A stretch of 64,000 bases of DNA from Lepisosteus oculatus. Its lineage: Eukaryota; Chordata; Actinopteri; Semionotiformes; Lepisosteidae. Under the pieces are notes generated by a model. The model was not told where the DNA came from. It ran no database searches and saw nothing but the letters and a program-made list of their open reading frames with translations. Made by a program: the position numbers and the translations under genes. Where the stretch lies: the NCBI RefSeq assembly GCF_040954835.1, contig NC_090711.1, positions 1,681,501 through 1,745,500 of the forward strand, written 5' to 3'. Position 1 is the first letter of the stretch. Each line of letters opens with the position of its first letter. Shown in pieces: positions 25,920 to 37,019 of this stretch.

Positions 25920-26050
25920 TGACCCAGGGGATACTGAATCGTACAGGAGCCCGGCTCCCCTGCGACCCGGTATCGGAGAGAGTGGTCAGAAATGTACTGG
26001 ATGAATGGGTGAATGGATGAACGGATTATGATCCCGGAGGCGCTGTGTTT
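25920..26050 (-). repeat. possible L2-type repeat piece
   Basis: On the minus strand, 'catccattcacccattcatc' followed by 'accactctctccgataccgg', 'gtcgcaggggagcc' and 'cagtatcccctgg' resembles the fish repeat also seen at 5785 ('catccatc…gcttatcc…gtcgc…gcctatccc'). Similarity is partial. Confidence 0.4.
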
Positions 26051-26536
26051 CTGGGGCGTGTGGATGGGGAGCCGAACGCAGTAAGAGCTGGTGGCGGTTT
26101 TCACGGTGTTTTCTCGCACAAAGAAAAGGAGGAGGGGAGTTACAAAATCCTGAGAGAGGCTGGAATCGTTTTCTGAAAACCTGCCCGACAGACAATTCGG
26201 CACGATGTAACCAGCAGTCTTAAAACAAGACGCCCAGAAAGTCAGAGGAATATGACTGAAGAGCTGGTCTTCACGCGGGAGAAGGGCGGGATCTCGAAGA
26301 CTTCGGCACAGCTGCGGATATAAGGTTTGGACCCACATAGAGACTGTGCAGAAGGTGGGAAAAAAGGTTTTTCAACTTAAGACAAGAGAGAAAAAAAACA
26401 TTAAAGGGAAACACGAACGAAAGTGGCGGAAGTTTCCATAATGCTTTATTCAATAAATACGGTGCACAGCTATCTGTTTTCGCTTCTCCTTTGGTGTTTG
26501 TAGACTGCTGAGCCCGACGCAGAAGGGCTTGTCAAG

Positions 26537-26605
26537 ATGGCCGCTGGTGTACTGCTCATTCTGATGGGACTCCCTGTACTACCGAGACAATCAGATTCAT
26601 TGTTT
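26537..26605 (+). other. possible orphan first coding exon
   Basis: A start codon set in a YY1-like motif ('caagatggccgctgg', 26533-26547) opens a short hydrophobic frame, MAAGVLLILMGLPVLPRQSD, which runs to a donor-like 'gtaaggg' near 26606. YY1 sites overlapping the initiator Met are common in TATA-less genes. No downstream exon was recognised, so this may be a relic or chance. Confidence 0.2.
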
Positions 26606-27124
26606 GTAAGGGTACAGGGGTGAAGTTATGCAACACGTTATAAATCTGTGTGATTCTGGTGACTATACTGAGTAACCATCTATGTGGTATAAGACAGACA
26701 ATCATTAAACCCCATTGTGGAAGACATTGAAGTAATAGTCCAGAGTGTTCAGTAGAGAACCAATTACTGGACATCTTGCTGTAGACAAGCTGTGGACACG
26801 TTGCCACCAAAATATAACTACAGGGCTTTCAGGAATTACACACTATAGATATAAAAGACCAATTACAGAAAGCCTTAGATAGTTTTCAGGACTGGGCAGA
26901 CACCTGGCAAATTAAAATTGAATGCAGACATACATAACATCAAATATTCGCTATTCAGTATGGAAGAAGGCAGTTTATTTGGTCAATAAGGATTCCATGA
27001 TAACTGTTTGTTAGTGTGGGGGTGTTACCCTGATGTCCCATTAAATTTCACTTTGGCCTCCCAGAAGGTCCTCCTTCACTCAGCTGGTGCAGCAGTTTCT
27101 CACATCTCACCCTGATCCACTGTG

Positions 27125-27450
27125 CAGTGGGGCCGCTGGTGCAGAATGATCACCGTGTGTCTCCCAGGCGGGGCCACTGGTGCAGAATGATCACTGTGTG
27201 TCTCCCAGGCGGGGCCACTGGTGCAGAATGGCCCCTGTGTGCCTCCCAGGTGGGGCTGCTGGTGCAGAATGGTCGCTGTGTGTCTCCCAGGTGGGGCTGC
27301 TGGTGCAGAATGGTGTCTGTGTGTCTCCCTGGTGGGGCTGCTGGTGCAGAATGGCCCCTGTGTATCTCCCAGGTGGGGCTGCTGGTGCAGAATGGCCCCT
27401 GTGTGTCTCCCAGGTGGGGCTGCTGGTGCAGAATGGCCGCTGTGCATGCC
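27125..27450. repeat. 41-bp minisatellite, 8 copies
   Basis: 'ctggtgcagaatg' recurs every 41 bases, eight times. Unit variants are 'ggtggggctgctggtgcag' plus 'aatggcccctgtgtgtctcc'. Because 41 is not a multiple of three, all frames cycle through the array and stay open on both strands. It is intergenic. Confidence 0.95.
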
Positions 27451-29059
27451 TGTGCTTACTGTTACAGGAGTGAGCGCACGACTGATCAACAAGTTGGCTC
27501 AGTCTGAATTAATAAAATAGCCACGTCGCTCAGCCACTTTTATTCTTTAACTTTTTAAGGATCAACACTAAAACTAGACAACATTGGATGTATAAGCCTA
27601 AGGATGCCAAAGAAAGGGTTAATGATACGTAGGCATCTTGAGCAAAGTCCTTGTGGACCCCAGTGGGTTCAGACGAGACGTTCTCTCACAAATACACAAA
27701 TACACTTGTTGTCGTGCACCGCAGAGAGAGTGGTGGAACTGGAAGAGAGGAGGAAAACATGTTTTCCTGTTTCTTCCCAACCTCAAGGATGTTGACACAT
27801 CCCCTTAATTAATAACAGCTGGCATGCTGCCAGCGCAGGCTCAGTGAGGCAAGGACAGCTCTGACGTTTGTGACTTATTGATGCACTTCTATCCTCTCTG
27901 TTTACAGATGCAAAAACCTATGAATTCACATCTACCGATCTCTCCATTGAAGTCAAAGGCTAAAGTCTGATGTTCCCTGCTCCAGTAATAAAAAAGCAAA
28001 GAACATTTATGTATTTTTACAAACCCAATCCAGCGGCTGTCCCAGTACAAGAAAGTATCGAATCTGAAGTGGATTACTTTCACAGTTATTACTGTGCATA
28101 TAAATTAAATTATTTTGTGGTCCAACATAATAATCCAGGTTCGATATTTGACTGCTAAGTCTTTGACGAACACGAGGTCTACAACCAGAAATCCAGATGC
28201 TGTAATGTTCTTAGTGCTTGGAAATTGTAATGGAATGCATACTATGGATGATATACAAATGGATAAAATATTTTTATGAACAAGGAGTGTTCGGTTTTAA
28301 TTTGGTTTTAGCATTTATAGATCACAATTAAATTGCATGGTTCTAAAGACCTAGAACAATTCACCCTTATCTTTTAAGAATTCGTAAAATAAATTAGAGA
28401 TCTTTTGCAACGTGATATTTCCTGGTCATCAGAAATAATCCGTTTGATGACCTGCAAAACGTCCTGTATCCGGGCTCTCTGGGGGAGTATCAGCTGTGTT
28501 TCTTTGCCCTGCTCACTTCTACCTTCAGTAAAGCAGGAGGTGTGCGACTGCAGGCTGTGCCGTGTGGGAACACAGCCCAGCCCGGGCACCCAGTCCACAG
28601 GAGAGTCATTTTTAATATTAAAAATTAACCTCCCTTGTTAATTCCTAGCGTGCTGCCGCCAAGTGCCAAAACAGCCCTGTTGTGCTGGTGAGCCTGACGC
28701 GGTGGTGTTTGTGCAGCTGCTCCACACGTAGCAGCACGTGGCCAGCAGCTGGCTGGGGGGGCAGGGGGTGACAGGCCCTTTAGCTGAGGGGCAAAGTGTG
28801 CCCCATGCCAGGGACCAGGGTGTACCACAGAGTGAAAATGTGATAAGGCCTGGTGAAATCACAGCCTCCTGGGTTAATGTACTAAACCACAGCTAATCAG
28901 ACACCAAGCAATATCCTGTTGCCTTCAGATAAACCACATATAATAAAATACTTCACTACACACAACAGACAGCATTTCAGGTCCCGTTTTAACTTGCTTT
29001 GTTTTTTTCAAGAACTTCAGATACAGAGGTTTAGGTATTGATGAACAGCACCGTGTTTT

Positions 29060-29091
29060 AAACAAACAAACAAACAAACAAACAAACAAAA
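29060..29091. repeat. (AAAC)n microsatellite
   Basis: About eight copies of 'aaac' lie in AT-rich intergenic DNA. Confidence 0.95.
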
Positions 29092-29219
29092 AATCAGTAA
29101 GACTTTAATTTCTCTGTTATAAAGTTTTATCCTGTAGGTTGTATGGGTTATCCAGGTTGGAATAAATACATTTTGACTCACTCAGTGAAAGATTTCATAC
29201 AATATATTCATTGTGCACC

Positions 29220-29280
29220 ACGTACAGTACCTATTATATCTATTATATTATCTATTATATATCTATTATATCTTCTATCA
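29220..29280. repeat. TATTATATC-type AT microsatellite
   Basis: Short repeats of 'ctattatat' occur in an AT-rich stretch. No other signal was seen. Confidence 0.7.
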
Positions 29281-29824
29281 AATAAACTTTATTTCACAAT
29301 AAACATCTCACGATAAGTACACACTCATGCAAAGTCTTGCAATTTCTACAATATTACATCTGTTCTAAAAGAAGGCGCTTGTCCTTTATCAATCAATCAG
29401 TGCAAGTGGAGGATGGGGCTGGATTTGCACAGTGAAAGAGTCCCTCCAAGCCCTATCACTTGCTGTTGTCCCTGCTGTTTCCCTGTCCCGGCTCTGAAAC
29501 TGCGGTGTTCAAGTGTTCGTATACCGTATTGATTGTGTTAAAATTAAAGTTAATTTTGAACAACTTCAATCTTTGGTTTGTTTACATTGCTTGTTATTTA
29601 TCATATAAAATAAACGTCCCCAATGTTTTCAGTAACTTTGTAATGAAAAACGCGGATTTGCACTGTAACTTAAACACAACTTTTTAAATCAGATCCGAGA
29701 GCGCCACCTAGTGATTTTTTTCCTGTCTTGATACACTAATTTAGACTCGGCCACGGCCGCTGGACGGTTTTTCAAATTCAAAGAGCTTTATTGGCAACAA
29801 CCGATAAGTTACACAGAGTCTCCT

Positions 29825-29992
29825 TCACCAAGATGGCGCGGAGACTTGCGTGGTGTCACCCTAATTGTCTTCCGGTAGGAAGTGACGTCCCGACTCCTTC
29901 AATAATCGAATCTAGGGGGTAAACAGTGGGCTGGGCTGCTTTAGTTCCTCGGGAGTGCAATGTGCTGTGAGCTGGCTTGAAGACGCGGAGAT
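29825..29992 (+). promoter_or_regulatory. TATA-less promoter and 5′ UTR of ccndbp1
   Basis: A YY1-type motif, 'ccaagatggcgcgg' (29828-29841), lies about 160 bases before the start codon in a GC-rich stretch with no TATA box, typical of housekeeping promoters. The leader has a short upstream open frame: ATG at 29960 reads MCCELA and stops, in the same frame as the main start, so it may lower translation. Confidence 0.45.
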
Positions 29993-32900
29993 ATGAACGC
30001 AGACAATTCGAGTCCGGACGTCTTGGTGCCTTTGAAAAATCTCCTTAACTCGGTGCAGTGCATCCGGGAGCGAGTGAGAGGTAGGGGAACCTTGTTTATT
30101 TGTTTGTCATACTGGGATATCGCCCAGAAGTAGTGTTGGCATGGAGATGTGTTGAGTACAGCAGGCCCGCTTGGTAATGGCACGTTTGAACCCGAAGAAA
30201 GGCGCAAGCCGATTCATTTGCGAGCGGTTCATGAACGAAGAACTGCATCTTTGCCACGATCGTTTAGAGGAAGGTCCTTTGGGTTAATGCCATCGTCTCT
30301 TTTCTCGGTTTTCACTCGCACATGACGGAGTGTGTCTCGTCGGCAGAGGGCGGTCTGTTCATCACTGCATTGCGAAGGGAGATCTGGGCACAGAAAAAGT
30401 TCATGTAACTCAGATAATTGAGGCTCGCCTCGCCACCCTCAAATCGAGCAGCGTGTTTATCTGTAGCAAAAGCCTTTTGAGGGGGAGACGCCCGATGTTT
30501 TGTACACGTTTTAGTGAAACGTAGCGAATAGCTGGATCGTTACAGCTTACGATATTTAAACGACTAAGACTTATAAAATAATTCTAATGCTTTAAATGGC
30601 ATCCACAAAATTCATTACACGTGAATTTCCATTAGGTTAATTTTTCTCTTACTTTCTTTTATGCCTTTTTATTTTATCCCGATTTAGCGGACTTAAAAAA
30701 AGCGTGTCACCTTTTAATACAGTGTAAAGGAACAGCCGACGTGATAGTCATTTGTCTGTGAAATAAGAAGTGGTCAGTTTATAATAATAGAAAGAAAAAA
30801 TGATCGAGTGTTATCGTATTTTCTCCGATTTGCAGGCTGTACACATGATCGATCCAGGGCAAATTTGTAGAGCGAGATTAGGTTTACTCAAGTAGTATCC
30901 TTGGGGGTCCTGGAAACTTCTCGAGAGCTAAAAGTGAGGCACCCCAGTTTCCAAAAAGAGCCCTTCCTACAAATTGTCACACAAACTGTTTTCAAGCATG
31001 AAGTGGGGTAATGATGACAGGGTTTCCCCCTGACCACACTGTGCACCCTGTCAGTTGTGGCCCCTTGACCTGAAACCAGCCTGAAACTGTCAGTGTGAGT
31101 TGGGGGTGTAACCTGTTGGGCAGCTGGCCGAGACGGTCCCCAGCTGCTCTAAAGACGAACTGGTTTGTGCTGAATTTCCTGCTGGCATGACGGCCATCAT
31201 GTGGCACAGCACTCGGAGGATTCCAGATCCATGCAGAGAGAGGGGAACGTGTCACGTGGGATGATGATGATGATGCCCGTGGGAAGAGTGCCTTCGGATC
31301 GTTTCACTAACGAGCCAGTTAGGGGAGAGCTGAGAAAGCAGGATTATTTAACACTCAGGTGGTTTCATGTAGCCTGGACCTCAAGGCTTGTCAGTTTGCA
31401 CGCAGTGGGACTTTCTGCTGTGCTTAGTGGGGTTAATTAGTCAGTGCAGCCATTCGGCTAATTGACCCATCTCTCTGTCTGTTTCTAGATGGCGAGTCTA
31501 AGGAGTCGAATGAAGAGTTTAACCTTCAGCATTTCTGGGACACTTTAGGCTGAGTATTTTTTATGTTTTTCCTTTCCCTGTCCTGATTCCACAGGAAGGC
31601 TGTAGCAGAATGGGGGGCCCATTTTAGATTTTTTAACGCCAGATTTTTATCCCTGGGGCCGGTCGGTGTCTGTGACGCGGAGAGGGTTTGAGTTTTCGGT
31701 CTGCGTTCGCAGGTCGGGCTTTCAAGGCGGTGTCTCAGGAAGCCACGAAGCTGAGCCTTGCCTTCTCCAAGCCCCCCCTGCCCGGCGCCCAGGTAGGCCG
31801 CAGCCTGTTTCTCTCCGTTTCCAGCTCGGCCCGCGGGTGGCCTGCAGCTTGCAGCTCCTTTATCTCCGTGGCATCTGAAGGGTGTCTAGTGCAATTTCTG
31901 CGCATGAAGAGCGTAAAACAATCCGTAATCTGTCTAAAATATCGTGGATCTAGATTTTTACTCTCCTCAAGTTGGAGAAAAGCCGGCTGTTAATTGAACA
32001 CAAACATGCAGGTTTGATTCCAGTTACTAGGTGTCATGTTGGTGTTTGTGATGCATGTGAAGAACACTACATATACTTTCCTTCCTGCTTATTCTCATCC
32101 TTTGCTTTCCTGTCTGTCTTCCAAGGATTGCCAGATGCTGGCAGACTGCGTTCAGAAGAGCGCCCTGTCTCTGGCCACGGTCTACTACTGGCTGCCCAAG
32201 AGCCAAGGTACAGCCCTGTCGCCCTCAGTGCGGGCTGCGTGTGCGTCGCGCCCGCGCGGCTCTCGGTGTGACCCGGCGCTCTCTCCCCAGGGGTCACTCT
32301 GCGCCGGACCGTCCGCAATGCCGCCGCGGAGGCGCTGGAGGGCGTGGCACAGCTGGTCGAGATCATCCTGAGCTCCCCCCTGCAGAGGTCACCCCTCGCG
32401 CCGACGTTTCGGAATTCAGTTGTTTTTTTTTTAAACGGAAGTGGTGACGCGGACCTGACTCCCTGTCCCTCCCTGTTCCCCCCCGCCTCTCCACAGCCTG
32501 TCCCAGGAGCAGCTGACCTCCACGGGCGGGGTGTGGTCATCGTGTGACCAGGTCGCACACCTGCCCAGAGGTGAGTCGCCCCACTTTGTCCCTCCTCCGC
32601 ACTCCGCAGCTGGGCCAGCTCAGCAGTTAGCAGTTAATTAATGCGGGGGGCTCATCCAGCCAGGCAGGGTAACAGCGTGTCTGGGGAGCTCTTTCACAAC
32701 CCCTCTACCCCCTGTTCTCACTTGAAACGTCCAGCTAGTTTCCAGTGACCTCTGGCTCGCGTTAACGCTGCTGATGCTAAAGACGTTCATTGGCTTGACT
32801 GGGGACGCATGGATCAGGAACCCTGTCAGTCTTCTCTGTCCAAGCCTTAAAAAGAGAAGCGGGTCAGGAGATGGTCAGGAGCCAGAAATGGGGACCAGTG

Positions 32901-35463
32901 TGTCAGGGAGTGCGTGCAGACGTTCAGTTCATTATTTGAAAAATATTTCTTTTACCGATGGACTTCGACTAAAGACTTTGATTTCAGCACCTGAACGGTT
33001 TGCTGTGTTGCAGGTATGCGAAGCGTCAGTGCTGCCTGTGAATCAGTTTGGGCCTGTGCTGCGGTGCTACAGTCTGCTGCATTCACATCCACACTGGGTG
33101 GGGGGGGGGAGGGGTGACTGTGTAAGAGGTGTTTTTTCTTTTTCTGCAGATGTTCCCAGCGTTTTGGGCACACCAGTGAGTTTTGTTCCATTTTCAATTT
33201 TCCGTGCAGACAACCAGGCAGCTGTCCTGTTGGTGATGTCCTCCTCCGCTGGTGTGGTCAAGGATGCCATAGAGGAAATGGAACAGGTGCTTGTCGAGAT
33301 GGAGGGTTTGCACCGTTAGGTGACAGTGGCGCTGAGAGATTCTAACCCACATATTTTCCTGACACTCATGCTGTCACTGGGAAAGGGAGACGGCTAAACT
33401 AGTATTGTCAGTAGCTGTCTGGTATCCCCCTTGTCTTTCTCTCCATTAACCTGAGAGATCTTCTCCCTTCTCCCTGCTCCAGGCCCAGGCGGACAATCTG
33501 GATCCATTCAGTGATGTTCTGGACGACGAAGAGCTGGACTCCCGGGGAAACCAGGACACATACTGGTCCGAAGAGGACAGGCAGCTGCTGGCCCCCTGCC
33601 AGGGCCTGATGAAGGCCTCCAAGGCGTGCCTGAAGAAGCTGTCTGCGGCAGTGAAGGCTCATGGGAAGGTGGACACGCCCGAGAACATCGCTCAGCTGGA
33701 CGACCTTGCTGACGTGACCAAAGAGATCAGCCCCAGGTGAGCGAATTGAGCTCCCTGTCTGCTTTTGGCTTAATCGGTACGTTGATGCACTTCAGCTTTT
33801 TTTAGATTCCCGGATGTTTTATTCCATCTGTCTGAGTCGCGGCAAGTTAGAGTTCGCGACGTCATTTCCAGCTCCTGGGAAGTTGGGGGGTGTGTCGTCC
33901 CGCGAGGGCAGGGAAAGCTCGGGCTGTGGCGTGGCTGGAAGGGTAGAGGACAGTGATCCCGGGTCTCTGTCTTGCAGTGTGGACGACCTGGCCCTCAGCC
34001 TGTATCCCCCCATGAGCTACAGCGGCGTGCGTCAGAACGTAAGGCTCCTCTCCTGCCGTCTCTCCATGACTGCGAGTCCACTGCTCGCGTGCTGCCTTAG
34101 CTGTAATACTGGTAACTGGTTCCCTTCCCGTTTGATGCAGAAAGAAAGTTTTCCAAAAATAAATCTGTGCGGAATCTTTTGCCATCTTTGATATTTTAAT
34201 GTCCCCTTGTCGGAAAATCGCTTGGCTGTGTGTCCTTGTTTGGTCACACAGAGGAATTGGTAGATTTATGTGCTGTGTTTTGTCATTCCAGGCAACGAGC
34301 CTGGCCTCAGTCTTAAAGAAAGTCCTGGATATTGTGAGGTAGGTGTCTGGATATCAGCCTTCACCTGTCTCTCCTCTGCAGGTGATTAGTCTCTGTATAC
34401 CTGTCCGTAGGTGGAGATGACTGGGATCACTGGGCTCCCTAATCATGCATTTGGCACTTTAGGAATTTGCAGTTGGATTGAGAACTTGTCTTATTCAGAT
34501 GGTGAATAAGGTAATACCTTGGTATTGGTACACGTTGATATACCTTGAACAAGGTAGTACCTTGCATCTAGAATGACAACACGTGTCCTAGAAGAAAAGA
34601 GCAAGTAAAATCCAAGTATTGTGTTATAGGTGTGATCAAGGAGGAAACGTGTCAAAAAGTGGTGTGTCGGGGAGTCATGCTTTTTTAAAATAAAGGAGCA
34701 CTGTAAAAAAAAAATGCTGATGGCAAGACAAGAGTTTTGTCCGATCTCCAGTGCGAAAAATACCATGTCTTTACAGAACAGTGGTGATAAGAAAGTGTTG
34801 TTGTCTCAAAATCTAAATTTTATTTGCAGCACATGTTTTGAGACTGTTTCCTTTATGGTTCGAGACCATTTCAAAGATGATGTAGACTGTTAGTTTCAAT
34901 TTGTATCCCTGACGTTGTGCAACATTTAGCCATGTCGGGTTGTTTTATTGCTAAATGCTGACCGTAGATCAGTACTGCTCTGCCATCGATATTAAACATG
35001 TCCAATTTAGCAAATTAATAAGTCTTTAGCAAATAGGATCAGTGAAATCTGCTTGTCAATGAGTCTTTGCTCTGGAACCAGCGAGCTCATTTCCCATCTT
35101 CGTTAGTGGGCTGGGAACCCTCTTCACCTGTGCACTGCTGATGCACCCCTGCAGCTGAAGAGGGGTCCCAGTAAGGCGAGTTGGAGTTTTCCTGCAGCTG
35201 CGAAATTAGCTCAGCCGGGAGAGTAAATCAGGAGAATGTGCTCTTAGCAAGGCCGATCTCAGTGACTCCCCGAACGGGGCACCTCGTCGCGACGGCTGTT
35301 TCGTGTTGCTGCTGCCGGTGGACTCATCTGTTTCTCTCTGCCCTCGCCGGTCAGGGCCAGCCACGTGTGCGGCGAGGAGCAGCTGGGCTGGGTCCAGTTC
35401 CTGAGCGGAGCCGTCGATCACAACATGCAGAAGGTCAGGGACCTGACGCAGGACTCGGCCTAG
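29993..35463 (+). CDS. ccndbp1: ccndbp1: cyclin-D1-binding protein 1 (GCIP family)
   Basis: Eleven exons: 29993-30080, 31489-31548, 31713-31792, 32126-32207, 32291-32387, 32497-32570, 33210-33286, 33483-33736, 33978-34038, 34292-34338 and 35355-35463 (stop TAG 35461-35463). Phases fit throughout and the total is 1029 bases, 342 residues (human 360). Family landmarks include FKAVSQEATKLSLAF, YYWLPKSQGVTLRR, HLPRDNQAA, KDAIEEMEQ, an acidic stretch (DVLDDEELDS), YWSEEDRQLL, MKASKACLKKL, IAQLDD and EISPSVDDLALSLYPPM. The family protein is all-helical, binds D-type cyclins and Grap2, and is reported to restrain cell-cycle entry; it is nuclear and cytoplasmic. Intron 2 appears to use a GC donor: TTTAG is followed by 'gctgag', and the next GT donor would bring in a stop. 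It is divergent from pck1 and tail-to-tail with the first transglutaminase. A relic of exon 10 lies at 47971-48215. Confidence 0.95.
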
Positions 35464-36470
35464 CGCAGAGAGGGCCGCGCCGCTCACCACTCGGAGCTGC
35501 CAGAGCAAGGCCTTTATCCAAGCGTGTGGAGAGACAATACTGCCATCCCTTCTGGACGTTTAAAGCTGTTGAATCTGCTGCAGTTTTACCTTATTATGGC
35601 TGTAGTAGTTGTAACATGAGTTCACTCAGCTTAGGGAATACTATGCTACATCGTCATAAATGTTCCCTATCGTGCAGCATGGATCACCCCTGGACATTTG
35701 TAGTGAAGCACAGTGAAGGCAAAACCATAGAACACTGTAGCCACTGCAAGGTGAAACCAAAGCACGCGTGTGGTGTGTAAAAATCATGATGCTAAACTTT
35801 CGAAAGGGGTCTTATACCAGGCGCTTTGCATGTGATGATGATTGTGTTGCCCTGTCAAAGTGTGAAACAGAACAGAGTGATGAATGCAGAGCCCAGCAAA
35901 GCTCGTCCAGGAGATACTTTTGCCCTCAGGACATAAAACCTTGAGGACGCCCTGCAGCCAGGAAGGCATGACTTGGACTGTGTTAGTGTGTTTGTGTGTC
36001 CATCCTTCACTTACCTGTCCTGACTGCTCACTCACCTTCACACATCTGTCATGTGCCAAGTTATTACAGCAGTGAGGGCAGCAGAGGCATGGAAAAGGAA
36101 AAGTTCATATACTGTGAAGGCTTTTGCTGCATAGCAGTGAGGATGGCGTTTCTGGGTAGTGCTTTGGACTTGGTTTGCTTTCCCATGTCTAAGCTGCTGC
36201 AGCCTTCAGTGACTCGGCCCTGCTGCTGGGTGCAGAGTACAGTGACTTCGCACTGTTATGGTGTGAAGATTACAGTGACTCAGCCCTGCTGCGGTGTGCA
36301 GATGTCTTTCTGAAAACACTTGGTTCAAGTGCTATCAGCACTTGCATATTGAAATGATTGCAGCTAGGCTTGGCCAGTTTCATGCTTCCCCCAGTTCCAA
36401 AGGTTTCCACCAGTGTGTTTCATTTTTAAACTTGCAGCACGGGTGTTCCACATTAAGACTCAAAAATAAA
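35464..36470 (+). other. probable ccndbp1 3′ UTR
   Basis: No coding exon follows the stop. An AATAAA at 36465-36470 ('caaaaataaaattc') is the best polyadenylation signal; another AATAAA-type motif is near 36600. A 199-codon frame (35181-35780) is an out-of-frame reading of the last exon plus this UTR. Confidence 0.5.
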
Positions 36471-37019
36471 ATTCATAAAATGCAGAGGTTTGATTTAATA
36501 ATTATCACTTTTTCTTAAAAAGGATATCAAATGTTGCTCAAGGTACAGCTGTCATCTATACACAACTAAAGGTGCTTTGTGCTGAAAATTCAATACATAA
36601 AAATAAATGGGCTTTTGTCAAATGTTAATTTAAGGAAAATTTAAAAGATGTTTTCTGTTAGAGTGACGTAAAGAGCAGTAGTTCAGTGTGGTGTGTTTTA
36701 GTAAGACCTGTTGTACACAGCTCCCTGTACCCTATAATGTACCTTCTGATTTCAATCTCACTCTCTGTCTGGTTCCAGTCGTGTCTGGCTTGGGAAGGGA
36801 TGGGATCACTGGCTCAGTATATCGCATTGTTTCAGTTCAACTGGGTCAGATCTCCCACAGCCTCTCAGTGCGCTTCACACGTAATTAAAAGTGAAAGTCA
36901 TAGGTTAATGTGCTTGAGCCATAGTCAGTTACATAAAAGAGACGTTTTCAACAGTTTCAGAAGACTGCAGAATTTCATCGTTCCCCGTGTGAACTGGACA
37001 GCTTGACCGCGCGACCCGC
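36471..37019 (-). other. convergent spacer / TGM-A 3′ UTR
   Basis: This lies between the ccndbp1 end and the TGM-A stop. On the minus strand an ATTAAA at 36493-36498 could end TGM-A transcripts. No coding exon or known repeat was seen. Confidence 0.35.

Larger units (their letters stand above)
24720..29992. other. intergenic spacer between pck1 and ccndbp1
   Basis: This is the shared upstream region of two divergent genes (pck1 on −, ccndbp1 on +). It contains the pck1 promoter, a repeat near 25920-26050, a possible orphan first exon at 26537, a 41-bp minisatellite (27125-27450), an (AAAC)n tract at 29060-29091 and the ccndbp1 promoter. No other coding exon was recognised. The 158-codon minus frame at 25862-26338 runs through repeat sequence. 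Confidence 0.5.

Noticed and set aside
25862-26338. 158-codon open frame on minus between pck1 and ccndbp1
   Set aside because: It reads through a fish interspersed repeat and AT-rich DNA, with no recognisable domain or splice support.
27100-27520. Several overlapping 97-130-codon frames with repeated Cys/Trp peptides
   Set aside because: They are translations of the 41-bp minisatellite in different frames and strands.
35181-35780. 199-codon frame over the ccndbp1 last exon
   Set aside because: Its frame differs from the conserved ccndbp1 frame and continues into the 3′ UTR.
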